The notes below the pieces were generated by a model. That model had not been told where the DNA came from. It worked only from the letters and a program-made list of their open reading frames with translations, and ran no database searches. The position numbers and the translations under genes were made by a program. DNA of 64,000 nucleotides from the NCBI RefSeq assembly GCF_001894785.1, contig NZ_BCWW01000001.1, positions 186,001-250,000 on the forward strand, in the 5' to 3' direction. Positions 1 to 8,174 of this stretch are shown piece by piece. The DNA comes from Rhodococcoides fascians NBRC 12155 = LMG 3623 (lineage in GTDB: Bacteria > Actinomycetota > Actinomycetes > Mycobacteriales > Mycobacteriaceae). How positions within the stretch are numbered: position 1 is the first letter of the stretch; each line of letters starts with the position of its first letter.

Positions 1-2
1 CG

Positions 3-1619
3 GCGCAGGAGAAGCAGTTCGGTTTCAACAACGACTTCGCCGGCCTGCTGCCGATCGAGGGCACGCCCAACGCCCACCTGCTGGTGGTCAACCACGAGTA
101 CAGCACCGAGCCGGCAATGTTCAAGGGCTACGACGCGGAGAACCCCACCCGTGAGCAGTTCGACGTAGCCCTTGCGGCACACGGCCTTTCCGTCGTGCAG
201 GTGCAGGGCGAATCGGGCACCGGCAAGCTCACCCCCGCTATGGGCCAGTACAACCGGCGCATCACCGGCACCACCGAGTTCGTCATCACCGGGCCCGCCG
301 CAGGCAGCGACTTCCTCAAAACCAGCGTGGACCCCACCGGCACCAAAGTGTTCGGCACGTTCAACAACTGCTCGGGCGGTCTCACGCCGTGGGGAACGGT
401 GCTCTCCGGCGAGGAGAACTTCAACCAGTATTTCGCCAACGCCGAAAGCGTCACGGATGCGACTGTGGCCAAGCGCCTGTCGCGCTACGGCGTCGAAGGC
501 GCCGCCAGCGAACGTAAGTGGGAGCGCTTCGACAAGCGATTCGATCTGGCGCAAGAACCCAACGAGGTCAATCGATTCGGCTACATCGTCGAGGTGAATC
601 CGTGGGATCCGCAGTCGGCACCGATCAAGCACACCGCTCTCGGCCGGTTCAAGCACGAGGCCGCGACCATCCACGTCACCGACGACGGCACGGTGGTGGC
701 GTACAGCGGCGACGACGAGCGCTTCGACTACATGTACAAGTTCGTCTCGAGCCGAAAGATGATGCCCGGCACCGGCCAGGCCGCGATGCGCAACAACCTG
801 ACCTTGCTCGACGCCGGCACGCTGTACGTCGCCAGCCTCACCGGTGATACGCCCGACGAGATCGACGGCTCGGGCACGCTGCCCTCCAACGGTGAATTCC
901 GTGGCAGCGGAACGTGGATTCCCTTGCTCGAAACCGGCGAGGACGGCCGCGGCAAGTCTCTCGTCGACGGTATGTCGGCCGAGGAGGTGGCCGTGTTCAC
1001 CCGTCAGGCGGGTGACTCCGTGGGCGCAACCAAGATGGACCGCCCGGAGGACTTCGAGCCGAACCCGGTGACCGGCAAGGTGTATGTAGCACTGACCAAC
1101 AACTCCAACCGCGGCACCGAGGGCAAAGCGGCGGCCGACGAGGCCAATCCCCGCAACAAGAACAAGAACGGGCAGGTACTCGAACTCGACGACGACCACG
1201 CCGGGACGTCGTTCACGTGGAACCTGTTGTTGGTCTGCGGTGATCCGAACGAGGCCGACACGTATTTCGGCGGATTCGACAAGAGTCAGGTCAGCCCTAT
1301 CTCGTGCCCCGACAATCTCGCGTTCGACTCGAAGGGCAACCTGTGGGTCTCGACCGACGGCAACGCCCTCGACTCCAACGACGGCCTTTTCGCCGTGGTG
1401 CTCGACGGCCCCCGTCGCGGCGAGACACGTCAATTCCTGACCGTCCCCGCCGGCGGCGAGACCTGCGGCCCCATCGTCACCGACGAGCGCGTCATGGTCT
1501 GCGTCCAGCACCCGGGTGAAAGCGACGACGCCACCGCCGACGCACCGATCTCGCACTGGCCCGACGGCGGCGACACCCAGCCACGGCCGTCCATCGTTGC
1601 GGTGTGGAAGTCCGCATAG
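3..1619 (+). CDS. PhoX-family (DUF839) phosphatase, 5' end outside window
   Basis: The frame is open from the left edge, so the gene is 5'-truncated here; 538 residues are visible and the start is not. PhoX enzymes are secreted calcium- and iron-dependent alkaline phosphatases that release phosphate from organic esters. Family motifs seen are NNCSGGLTPWGTVLSGEENF at about visible residue 120, whose Cys and Glu fit the metal-centre residues of known PhoX proteins, MDRPEDFEPNP near 345, and SCPDNLAFDSKGNLW near 434. The N-terminal Tat signal expected for the family would lie upstream of the window. The gene converges on a LysR gene, with a hairpin between them. Family assignment is firm; substrate is inferred. 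Confidence 0.88.
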   Translation, partial: AQEKQFGFNNDFAGLLPIEGTPNAHLLVVNHEYSTEPAMFKGYDAENPTREQFDVALAAHGLSVVQVQGESGTGKLTPAMGQYNRRITGTTEFVITGPAAGSDFLKTSVDPTGTKVFGTFNNCSGGLTPWGTVLSGEENFNQYFANAESVTDATVAKRLSRYGVEGAASERKWERFDKRFDLAQEPNEVNRFGYIVEVNPWDPQSAPIKHTALGRFKHEAATIHVTDDGTVVAYSGDDERFDYMYKFVSSRKMMPGTGQAAMRNNLTLLDAGTLYVASLTGDTPDEIDGSGTLPSNGEFRGSGTWIPLLETGEDGRGKSLVDGMSAEEVAVFTRQAGDSVGATKMDRPEDFEPNPVTGKVYVALTNNSNRGTEGKAAADEANPRNKNKNGQVLELDDDHAGTSFTWNLLLVCGDPNEADTYFGGFDKSQVSPISCPDNLAFDSKGNLWVSTDGNALDSNDGLFAVVLDGPRRGETRQFLTVPAGGETCGPIVTDERVMVCVQHPGESDDATADAPISHWPDGGDTQPRPSIVAVWKSA

Positions 1620-1646
1620 CCCAAGCTGTTTCGAGTCAGCCACGAT

Positions 1647-1674
1647 GCCCGTAGTCGAACCCTCGACTACGGGC
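1647..1674. terminator. Hairpin between convergent phoX-like and lysR genes
   Basis: A perfect 12-bp inverted repeat (GCCCGTAGTCGA / TCGACTACGGGC) with a 4-nt loop lies between the two stop codons. It has no long T-run, but its position suits a bidirectional terminator. Confidence 0.65.
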
Positions 1675-1686
1675 GTCGGGCGGTGG

Positions 1687-2568
1687 TCACTGCGCCACCG
1701 ACGACGCGATCAAATCCTCGACCACCGCGGCGATCGCGGCATTCGCGTGCTCGGGGTTGGTCACCACCGACACCGTCCGGGTCGGTGCATCGATGACGTC
1801 GATCATGTGCAGTCCGGGGAGGATCGACGCCAAGGACGACGGCAGCAGTGTCACACCCAACCCTGCTGCGGTGAGTTGACCGATGAGGTCGGCCGAATCG
1901 GCCTCCAGAATGCGTCCACGGGGAACCGACGAGCGGGTGAATGCATGATCGGATTGCAGTCTGGCCTCGCTGCCCGCCGGCCGGTCGATCATCGTCATCT
2001 CGGACAGGTCTGCCAGCCGGATCGAATCCCTCTGGGCCCAAGGATGATCGGGGCCGACGAACAGTGACAGTGGTTCGGTCCACAGGGCCGTGACCGACAA
2101 TCCCGGATGCGGCCGTCCGGGCGCGAGTCCGATAATTCCGAGATCGAGGTCTCCGCGTGCGATGCCGTCGAGAACGTCGGCGCTCGGCCGCGGCAGCAAC
2201 GTCACCGACGTGTTGGGAAATCGCTGGGAGATCCGGCCGACCACCGCGGCCAGATCGACACGGGCGAGAGGCGCAATCATGCCGATACGCAGCCGCCTGA
2301 TGGCGGTCGTGGGATCGGGCGCGACGTCGGCCACCAATCGGGACACGGCACCGAGCACGCTGTGCGCGCGTTCGAGAAAGATCTGTCCGGCCGGGGTGAT
2401 GGTGACGCTTCGGCTCGTGCGCGCGAACAGTTCTACGCCCAGCTCTTTTTCCAGGTCTCTGATCTGGCTGCTCAGCGCCGATTGAGCGACTCGCAGCCGA
2501 GCTGCTGCACGCCCGAAGTGCTGCTCTTCGGCGACCGCCACGGCGTACCGCATGTGTCTGAGTTCCAC
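1687..2568 (-). CDS. LysR-family transcriptional regulator
   Basis: A 293-residue protein with the classic LysR layout. The N-terminal winged helix-turn-helix (about residues 4-62, with FGRAAARLRVAQSALSSQIR) is followed by a periplasmic-binding-protein-like effector domain to the C-terminus. I chose the GTG at 2568 because the protein then begins VELRHMRYAVAVAEEQHFG, the usual LysR start. The open frame continues about 1 kb further upstream, but that extension is antisense to the MFS gene and has no domain. It diverges from the MFS transporter with 84 bp between starts, so it is probably that gene's regulator. The inducer is not apparent. Confidence 0.9.
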   Translation of the reverse strand: MELRHMRYAVAVAEEQHFGRAAARLRVAQSALSSQIRDLEKELGVELFARTSRSVTITPAGQIFLERAHSVLGAVSRLVADVAPDPTTAIRRLRIGMIAPLARVDLAAVVGRISQRFPNTSVTLLPRPSADVLDGIARGDLDLGIIGLAPGRPHPGLSVTALWTEPLSLFVGPDHPWAQRDSIRLADLSEMTMIDRPAGSEARLQSDHAFTRSSVPRGRILEADSADLIGQLTAAGLGVTLLPSSLASILPGLHMIDVIDAPTRTVSVVTNPEHANAAIAAVVEDLIASSVAQ

Positions 2569-2652
2569 GTTCGCGACTCTATCTGTTTCGACGATCGATC
2601 TTTCGGAACGTTCTATTGGACAGCTGGATGTGCAACGAGCACCCTTGTTCAT

Positions 2653-3900
2653 GTGAAGACAGCAAGCACCTCGCGCACCGGCGTGAGCACCCCCGTCGTC
2701 GCCCTGATGGCGATCGCCACCGGACTCTCGGCCGGCGGCAACTATCTCAACCAGCCGCTGCTCGACCTCATTGCCACCGAATTCGACGTGTCCGAGACAG
2801 CGGCAGCCACCTCGGTGACCGTCGCACAGATTTCCTATGCCCTCGGCCTGCTGCTCATCGTGCCTCTCGGCGACGTCGTCGATCGCCGCACGTTGAGCGT
2901 CGGGCTGATGATTCTCGCTGCGACGGGTCAGGCGATCACCGGATTCGCTCCCGGCCTCTCCTGGCTCCTCGTCGGCACGGCGATCGCTGGACTGTTCTCG
3001 GTGGCGGCGCAGGTGATCGTGCCGTTCGCCGCGTCGATGGCACACCCGGAGCAAGCGGGACGCATCGTCGGAGTGGTCATGGGCGGGTTGCTGACGGGCA
3101 TCCTGCTGGCCCGCAGCATCTCGGGGCTGCTGTCGTCGGTGACGGGGTGGCAGGGCGTCTACCGCGTGGCAGCAGTGTTGATGCTGGTCGCCGCGGCCGG
3201 CCTGTGGCGGGTGCTGCCACGCAACACCGTGACGGCCGACGTCACCTACGGCTCGGCGCTGGTGTCGATGGTTCGGCTGGTACGCACCCACCCCAGGCTT
3301 CGGACTCGCGCGGTGCTCGGCGGTCTCGGCTTCGCGTCGGTGAGCACGGTGTTCGCGACGATGACGCTGTTGCTGTCGTCGAGGTTCGGTTTCGGTGCCG
3401 TCCAGATCGGACTGATCGGATTGGCCGGTGTCGGCGGCGCGTTGATGGCCTCCGTCGCGGGCCGGCTCGCAGACCGCGGACTGGTGCAATGGGCCAGCGG
3501 TACCTGTGCGGTTCTGCTGATCGCACTCTGGCCGATGTTCGCCGTCGGCGGCCACTACTGGGTGGTGTTCGTGGTCGCATTCGTACTTCTCGACCTGGCA
3601 CTGCAGGGCGTGCACGTGAGCAACCAGCACATCGTCTACGCCCTGGAACCGGCTGCTCGCGCCCGAATCAACTCCGTCTACATGACGACGTACTTCGTGG
3701 GCGCCTCAGCAGGATCTGCCGTCGGGACGTTGGCGTGGAAGCATTTCGAGTGGGCAGGTGTGTGCGCTGCGGGGGCCGTGTTCGCGGTCGCCGCACTGCT
3801 GGTCTGGCTACTGGATCTGCAGGTGGACGCCCGTCGACGTCGGGAAAACACGTGCGGGACGCCCGGTGGGTCCGAGCCGACGATGGTGAACAGTCACTAA
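2653..3900 (+). CDS. MFS transporter
   Basis: A 415-residue major facilitator protein with about 12 hydrophobic segments and the loop 2-3 signature GDVVDRRTL in the first half (weaker counterpart GRLADRGLV in the second). This suggests a proton-coupled exporter or importer in the cytoplasmic membrane. The start is GTG at 2653, leaving a short hydrophilic N-terminus (VKTASTSRTG) before the first membrane helix; ATG at 2707 is an alternative but cuts into helix 1. Transcribed divergently from the lysR gene, which likely controls it. Substrate cannot be read from the sequence; such LysR/MFS pairs often handle small organic molecules or drugs. Confidence 0.87.
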   Translation: MKTASTSRTGVSTPVVALMAIATGLSAGGNYLNQPLLDLIATEFDVSETAAATSVTVAQISYALGLLLIVPLGDVVDRRTLSVGLMILAATGQAITGFAPGLSWLLVGTAIAGLFSVAAQVIVPFAASMAHPEQAGRIVGVVMGGLLTGILLARSISGLLSSVTGWQGVYRVAAVLMLVAAAGLWRVLPRNTVTADVTYGSALVSMVRLVRTHPRLRTRAVLGGLGFASVSTVFATMTLLLSSRFGFGAVQIGLIGLAGVGGALMASVAGRLADRGLVQWASGTCAVLLIALWPMFAVGGHYWVVFVVAFVLLDLALQGVHVSNQHIVYALEPAARARINSVYMTTYFVGASAGSAVGTLAWKHFEWAGVCAAGAVFAVAALLVWLLDLQVDARRRRENTCGTPGGSEPTMVNSH

Positions 3901-4040
3901 TGCGTTCTGTTCCGAGACGTGGTTGAGTCGTTCTCGATGAGACGTGGGTAACACTCACGCTGCCGACGGCGACATACCCAGAGTCGGCACGAACAAACCA
4001 TAGAAACACGAACTACTTCTCTTGGCTCGGAGGCGCACCC

Positions 4041-4727
4041 ATGACTGTCGTGAACGATCGCATCCACGTGGCTCTCACGGAACTCGACCCGTCCGATTAC
4101 GCGGTGCCGACCATCGCACCGATTCGTACGGCCGGCCACCTCGACCCGGTGTTCTGCATCCACCCCCTCGTCGGGCTGGTCGACTGCTACGCGGAACTCG
4201 CAGCACACGTCGACGACGCGCGTCCCATCTACGGCGTCCAGGTCCCGACGTCGGGAGAGCTCGCGGAGTCCCTCGTCACCTTGGCCTCGCAGTACGCCGA
4301 CGACATCGTTCGCATCCAGACCGACGGGGCCGTACACCTGCTGGGCACGTCCTTCGGTGGAGTACTCGCGCACGCCATCGCCGTCGAGCTGCAGAGTCGC
4401 GGCGTCACGGTCGGTGCACTGACGTTGCTCGACAGCGACCCCGTTCGGTCCAGCGCCGACAGCGCCGACCTGCTCGGATCCATGGGCGACGACATCGATC
4501 GCAGCCACGCCGAAGAGTTGCTCGCCGTTGCCTCGCACAACGACGAACTCGCCCAGCGGCACCTGCCGGGCATCTACTTCGGCGACATCCTCGCCGTGTC
4601 CTCGATGGGAACCGATTCCGGTTCCGCGTGGCACCCCTTCGTCTGCGGCACGATCGCCAAGTACCTCGTGCCCGACGCCACCTCGTTCGACGTCGTCGGC
4701 CCGCTGGTCGACAGCTACCTCGGCTGA
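4041..4727 (+). CDS. Thioesterase-domain (NRPS/PKS type) protein with altered catalytic triad
   Basis: A 228-residue stand-alone alpha/beta-hydrolase resembling the thioesterase domains of peptide and polyketide synthases. The family signatures are VFCIHPLVGLVDCYAEL near residue 38, PIYGVQ near 62 and the nucleophile elbow GTSFGG (Ser104). Asp131 in LLDSDP fits the acidic member of the triad. At the place where the family carries its catalytic His the sequence reads DATSFDVVGPL, with Ser215 at the likely His position, so hydrolysis may be lost or another residue may serve. An SD-like GGAGG precedes the ATG. No synthetase or carrier-protein gene lies nearby. It converges on the glycoside hydrolase gene with 10 bp between stops. 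Confidence 0.75.
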   Translation: MTVVNDRIHVALTELDPSDYAVPTIAPIRTAGHLDPVFCIHPLVGLVDCYAELAAHVDDARPIYGVQVPTSGELAESLVTLASQYADDIVRIQTDGAVHLLGTSFGGVLAHAIAVELQSRGVTVGALTLLDSDPVRSSADSADLLGSMGDDIDRSHAEELLAVASHNDELAQRHLPGIYFGDILAVSSMGTDSGSAWHPFVCGTIAKYLVPDATSFDVVGPLVDSYLG

Positions 4728-4737
4728 CCCGGCCGGC

Positions 4738-6075
4738 TCATCCGAGCCAATCCAGCACGGCGGCGGCCGTCCAGGACTGCTGCATGCTGCCGAGCGGCTT
4801 GCCGGTGAACGGCTCGTAGTACTCCGCGAAGCTGCCGTCACTCGCCTGACGCAGACCCTCGTCTCGCAAAGACAGTGATCGCTCCGACCACCCGCGGCGT
4901 GCGAAAGCCCACGAGAACAGCCATGTCATCACCGGCCATACCGGTCCCCGCCAGTACTCGCGAGCACGGAAGTCCTTCGACACCGGGGACGTCGACGGCG
5001 GTACCGCGTACCGCAGATCCGGATGTCCGCAGAACCGGGTGCCCTCGAAGATCCGAATGAGATTGCGCTCCTGCTCGCGCGGCAGTCCTCCGCACAGCAG
5101 CGGCGCGAACATGGCAATGGTCTCCGTGCCGATCCACTGACCCGTCCGCAGATCGAAATCTCGTGCCCCACCCGAACGCGTGTCGGTGGTCGCGATGACT
5201 CCCTTGCGGAACTTGTCCGCCCACCCGCGCAATTCGCGCACATCCGAGCGCGGCCGCGAGTGGTCCTCCCCGATGGTGGCGAGGACGTCGCACGCGACGG
5301 CGAAGATGGCACTGACGAACACGTCCTCGACGGCGAAGCTCATCTTCGTCTTCAACGCATCGTCGTCGTAGCCGACCTGTTTCATCTCCTCCACCAACCA
5401 GATGTAGCGGTCGTACTCGACATTGCTGGGCCGCTGAGACGAGTCCGTGATGACCGCCTTGTCCTCTCGAAAATACGGATCCATCTCGCCGGCAACCACA
5501 TTGGCGTAGGCCGAATCCCATCGCGGCGAATTGTCCATGCCGGACTCCCAGCCGTGGAACAGCGCAATACGTCCGTTGTCGTCGACGTCGCGGGCCTGGG
5601 CGAGCCAACGATGCCACCGCACCAGATCACCCCAGCGGCGATCCAGGAACTCCTCCGCCACCGCTCGCGTCGTGCGGCCGTGGCGTTTGGAGTGATCGAG
5701 AATGCGCTGCACGGCGATCGCGTGGACGGGCGGTTGGGTGATTCCGGAAGTTTGCGGACTCATCGGAGCGTGGGTCGCCAGCGTCCCGGTGGCCCACCGC
5801 GCAGGGCCGGGGAAGTAGCCGTCGACACCGTTGGCGAACACGATGTGCGGAATCATCCCGTTCTTCCACTGCGCCGACAGCAATGTGTCCATCTCCACGA
5901 CGGCCCGCTCGACGCTCAACGGTGCCAAGCCGACGGAAACGAATGCGGCGTCCCAACTCCACATATGCGGGTACAACCTGGGTGCTGCGCTGGTCATGGT
6001 GCCCAGGTCGTTGCCTCGGAGCAGATACGCCGCACGTGCGGCCAGCTGCGTGGAAGTGAAACCGCGATCGCCCAT
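4738..6075 (-). CDS. ggh: Glucosylglycerate hydrolase (GH63-like)
   Basis: A 446-residue protein that closely resembles, from memory, the glucosylglycerate hydrolase of Mycobacterium hassiacum, also 446 residues long. That enzyme cleaves glucosylglycerate to glucose and glycerate; the compound is a compatible solute and primes methylglucose lipopolysaccharide synthesis. Shared segments include AARAAYLLRGNDLG, YPHMWSWDAAF with the Asp near residue 42, HGWESGMDNSPRWDSAY and FAEYYEP near the C-terminus. The open frame extends 29 codons further to 6162. I took ATG at 6075 because it gives MGDRGFTSTQLAARAAYLL and the family length. It is cytoplasmic, with no signal peptide, and diverges from the DinB-like gene. 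Confidence 0.88.
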   Translation of the reverse strand: MGDRGFTSTQLAARAAYLLRGNDLGTMTSAAPRLYPHMWSWDAAFVSVGLAPLSVERAVVEMDTLLSAQWKNGMIPHIVFANGVDGYFPGPARWATGTLATHAPMSPQTSGITQPPVHAIAVQRILDHSKRHGRTTRAVAEEFLDRRWGDLVRWHRWLAQARDVDDNGRIALFHGWESGMDNSPRWDSAYANVVAGEMDPYFREDKAVITDSSQRPSNVEYDRYIWLVEEMKQVGYDDDALKTKMSFAVEDVFVSAIFAVACDVLATIGEDHSRPRSDVRELRGWADKFRKGVIATTDTRSGGARDFDLRTGQWIGTETIAMFAPLLCGGLPREQERNLIRIFEGTRFCGHPDLRYAVPPSTSPVSKDFRAREYWRGPVWPVMTWLFSWAFARRGWSERSLSLRDEGLRQASDGSFAEYYEPFTGKPLGSMQQSWTAAAVLDWLG

Positions 6076-6182
6076 GCAGATAGTTTGCGTCCGGCGGCCG
6101 ATTTCTGCTCGGTTGGATTGCGGACCGAAGGTGTCCGCGATCGCTCCTAGTGTGAGTTTCACCAGCTACCAGGAGGAAAACA

Positions 6183-6698
6183 ATGGCCACCGAGAACACC
6201 GACATCCAGAAAATGCTCGCCGAACAGCGCGCGAACTTTCTCATCACCGTCCGCGGCATCAGCGAGGAACAGGCACGCACCCGCACCACCGCGAGCGAGC
6301 TGACCCTCGGCGGACTGCTGCACCACGTGATCAGCAACGAGCGCCACTGGATGACAGTGATCGCAGAGCTGGACGAGACGGCCGAATTCGACATGGCCGC
6401 CGCCGGCAGCGAGTACGTGATGGCCGAGAACGAGACCGTCGCCGGACTCGTCGCCGAATGGGAAGAGGTGGCCGGTGCCACCTCGGCAGCGCTGGAAACT
6501 TTGGACCTCGACCTGTCGGTACCTGTCCCGACGGCGCCGTGGGCACCCGAACGAATCTGGCAGAGTGCACGATTCACGGTTCTGCACATCCTTCGCGAAA
6601 TCTCTCAGCACGCCGGCCACGCGGACATCATTCGCGAGGAACTCGACGGCGCGAACACCACCCAGGCATGGGCATCGGAGGCGGGGATGAGCTTCTAG
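6183..6698 (+). CDS. DinB-like (DUF664) family protein
   Basis: A 171-residue member of the DinB/YfiT-like four-helix-bundle superfamily. The pattern GLLHHVISNERHWM near residue 47 and HILREISQHAGHADIIRE near residue 140 supplies the three histidines that normally hold one metal ion. Members include thiol-dependent transferases, using mycothiol or bacillithiol as cofactor in their hosts, but many have no known reaction. AGGAGG lies just upstream of the ATG. It diverges from the glucosylglycerate hydrolase gene and is followed 13 bp later by an SDR gene that has its own promoter-like sequence. A mycothiol-dependent role is plausible in an actinobacterium but unproven here. Confidence 0.85.
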   Translation: MATENTDIQKMLAEQRANFLITVRGISEEQARTRTTASELTLGGLLHHVISNERHWMTVIAELDETAEFDMAAAGSEYVMAENETVAGLVAEWEEVAGATSAALETLDLDLSVPVPTAPWAPERIWQSARFTVLHILREISQHAGHADIIREELDGANTTQAWASEAGMSF

Positions 6699-6699
6699 C

Positions 6700-6705
6700 T
6701 AACCT
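6700..6705 (+). promoter_or_regulatory. Extended -10 type box for a leaderless SDR transcript
   Basis: TAACCT ends six bases before the ATG at 6712, and no Shine-Dalgarno is present. A TANNNT box 6-7 nt before the start codon is the pattern of leaderless mRNAs in actinobacteria and it recurs at several genes here. Confidence 0.5.
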
Positions 6706-6711
6706 GAGTTC

Positions 6712-7383
6712 ATGACTCGTACTGCGTTGGTGACCGGAGCAAGCCGGGGTCTCGGGGCCCATATCGCTCGATTGCTCGCTCCGGACCATCACGTGTTGCT
6801 GGGTGGTCGGTCCACCGAGTCCCTCGCCCCCATTGCGTCGGAACTGTCCGGGTCCACCCCGTGGCCGGTGGAACTGACCGATCCGGACGCGGTGGCCGCT
6901 GCCGCGTCGAACATCGATTCTCTGGATGTGTTGGTGCACAACGCCGGGGTGGCAGCACTCGGGACGGTCGAAGAGTCGACGGCGGACGATTGGCGTCGCC
7001 AGTACGAGGTGAACGTCATCGCCGTCGTCGAACTCACTCGATTGCTACTCCCTGCACTGCGCTCCGCCAAAGGCCATGTAGTGCTGATCAATTCGGGTGC
7101 CGGCATACGCGCCAACCCCGGTTGGGGTGCCTACGCGGCGAGCAAGTTCGCGCTCCGCGCCTTCGCTGATGCACTGCGCCTCGAGGAGCCGTCGTTGCGC
7201 GTCACCTCGGTGCACCCAGGACGCATCGACACCGAGATGCAGCAAGAGATCGTCGCGCACGAAGGCGGGGAGTACGACGGCTCGAAGTTCTTGCAGCCCA
7301 GCACCGTTGCCCGTGCAGTGCGCAACGCAATCGATACTCCCGCCGATGCTCATCCCACGGAATTGGTGCTCCGCACCAGGTGA
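6712..7383 (+). CDS. Short-chain dehydrogenase/reductase
   Basis: A 223-residue classical SDR. It shows the nucleotide-binding TGASRGLG at residues 8-15, HNAG in strand 4, the catalytic Ser in LINSGAG, and YAASK with catalytic Tyr and Lys. VHPGRIDTEM follows the active site. The Arg after TGAS and the GGRSTE segment at the end of strand 2 suggest NADPH preference. Members interconvert alcohols and ketones; the substrate cannot be told. The start is supported by a TANNNT box six bases upstream, without SD. The 3' end is followed directly by one copy of the dispersed repeat. Confidence 0.9.
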   Translation: MTRTALVTGASRGLGAHIARLLAPDHHVLLGGRSTESLAPIASELSGSTPWPVELTDPDAVAAAASNIDSLDVLVHNAGVAALGTVEESTADDWRRQYEVNVIAVVELTRLLLPALRSAKGHVVLINSGAGIRANPGWGAYAASKFALRAFADALRLEEPSLRVTSVHPGRIDTEMQQEIVAHEGGEYDGSKFLQPSTVARAVRNAIDTPADAHPTELVLRTR

Positions 7384-7385
7384 GC

Positions 7386-7420
7386 GAAACTTCGTAGCAG
7401 GGGTCGAGTTTCCACTCACA
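7386..7420 (-). repeat. Dispersed hairpin-like repeat, copy 1 (minus orientation)
   Basis: Read on the minus strand it begins GTGAGTGGAAACTCGACCCC and ends TGCTACGAAGTTTC, nearly identical to the copies at 19311 and 24644. The arms GGAAACTCG and CGAAGTTTC are imperfectly complementary, so it can form a hairpin. It begins 2 bp after the SDR stop codon, in the gap between convergent genes. Confidence 0.75.
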
Positions 7421-7601
7421 ACATGAGCTTCGTCCCCGGCGTTGTTCACAGGACCGACTGCATCTCCCTCTTCACCCTTGCCAGTGGACGAATGGAGTCT
7501 TCTCATTCACTCGGATGATCTATCGCTTACGGTCCGGGGCGGCGACTGCCAAAGAGCTCGGGAACGCATCCACAGGCTTCAGCAACGCGGACAACCTAGC
7601 T

Positions 7602-7961
7602 TCAGAGCTCGTCCAGTTTCACGATGCCGTCTTGCAGGGCGCGCGCGACGAGTGCAGCTTTCGTGGGAGCGGCGCGTCCGACGCGGGAGTACTTGTCGCG
7701 GATCCTCGTCAGGTGCGTGTTGACGGTGCCCAATGCGATGTGGAGGCGTGCGCCCACGTCGACCTTGGAATCGCAGTCCAGCCACGCCTTGAGCACGGTG
7801 ATCTCACGCGCGGTCAGGCCCGGTGAGGTGTACACCCCCACAGCCCGCGCGGGCGCAGGGGTGGGCCTCGCTCCGCCGGGCCTGGTACCGAGTGGAGAGC
7901 GGACGCCGCTCGACACCGAGACTCGCGAATAAAGTTGGGGTCGATGACTCGTCGCTACCAT
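7602..7961 (-). CDS. Single-domain LuxR-type helix-turn-helix regulator
   Basis: A 119-residue protein whose C-terminal half is a LuxR/GerE DNA-binding domain: LTAREITVLKAWLDCDSKVDVGARLHIALGTVNTHLTRIRDKY (shown here only as positions about 50-92) with the recognition helix ALGTVNTHL. The N-terminal 45 residues are basic, rich in Pro, Arg and Ser, and show no receiver or sensor domain. ATG at 7961 was preferred over the 33-codon longer frame because GGAGG sits just upstream and the upstream part lies in AT-rich intergenic DNA. It is transcribed away from the double-TetR gene. Without a receiver domain it may be controlled by abundance or by a partner protein. Confidence 0.8.
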   Translation of the reverse strand: MVATSHRPQLYSRVSVSSGVRSPLGTRPGGARPTPAPARAVGVYTSPGLTAREITVLKAWLDCDSKVDVGARLHIALGTVNTHLTRIRDKYSRVGRAAPTKAALVARALQDGIVKLDEL

Positions 7962-8058
7962 CTTGGCCTCCTGATGCAATCGGCCTACGGACCGATCTGA
8001 ATCTGACCACGGTTGCCGAACTCTATGCAACACAAGCTTATTCGAGGCTTTACTCCAC

Positions 8059-8098
8059 AAAGCATGTCCGGCTACACCATGCTTTAGTTGAAACTAAA
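8059..8098. promoter_or_regulatory. Overlapping palindromes upstream of the double-TetR gene
   Basis: The 213-bp divergent region is AT-richer than its surroundings. It contains AAAGCATG..CATGCTTT (8059-8066 and 8078-8085) running into TTTAGTTGAAACTAAA (8083-8098, arms of 7 bp). These are candidate operators for the adjacent TetR or LuxR regulator. Confidence 0.45.
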
Positions 8099-8174
8099 CA
8101 GCAGGATCCGGACCATCCAATTGCTATAGTTCAAGATCCAACAATGCGGTGCAGGTGGACGAAGGCGGTAGTCG

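Noticed and set aside
2569-3630. N-terminal extension of the LysR frame by about 350 codons
   Set aside because: It is antisense to the MFS gene and His/Gln/Arg-rich without a domain; GTG 2568 gives a normal LysR protein.
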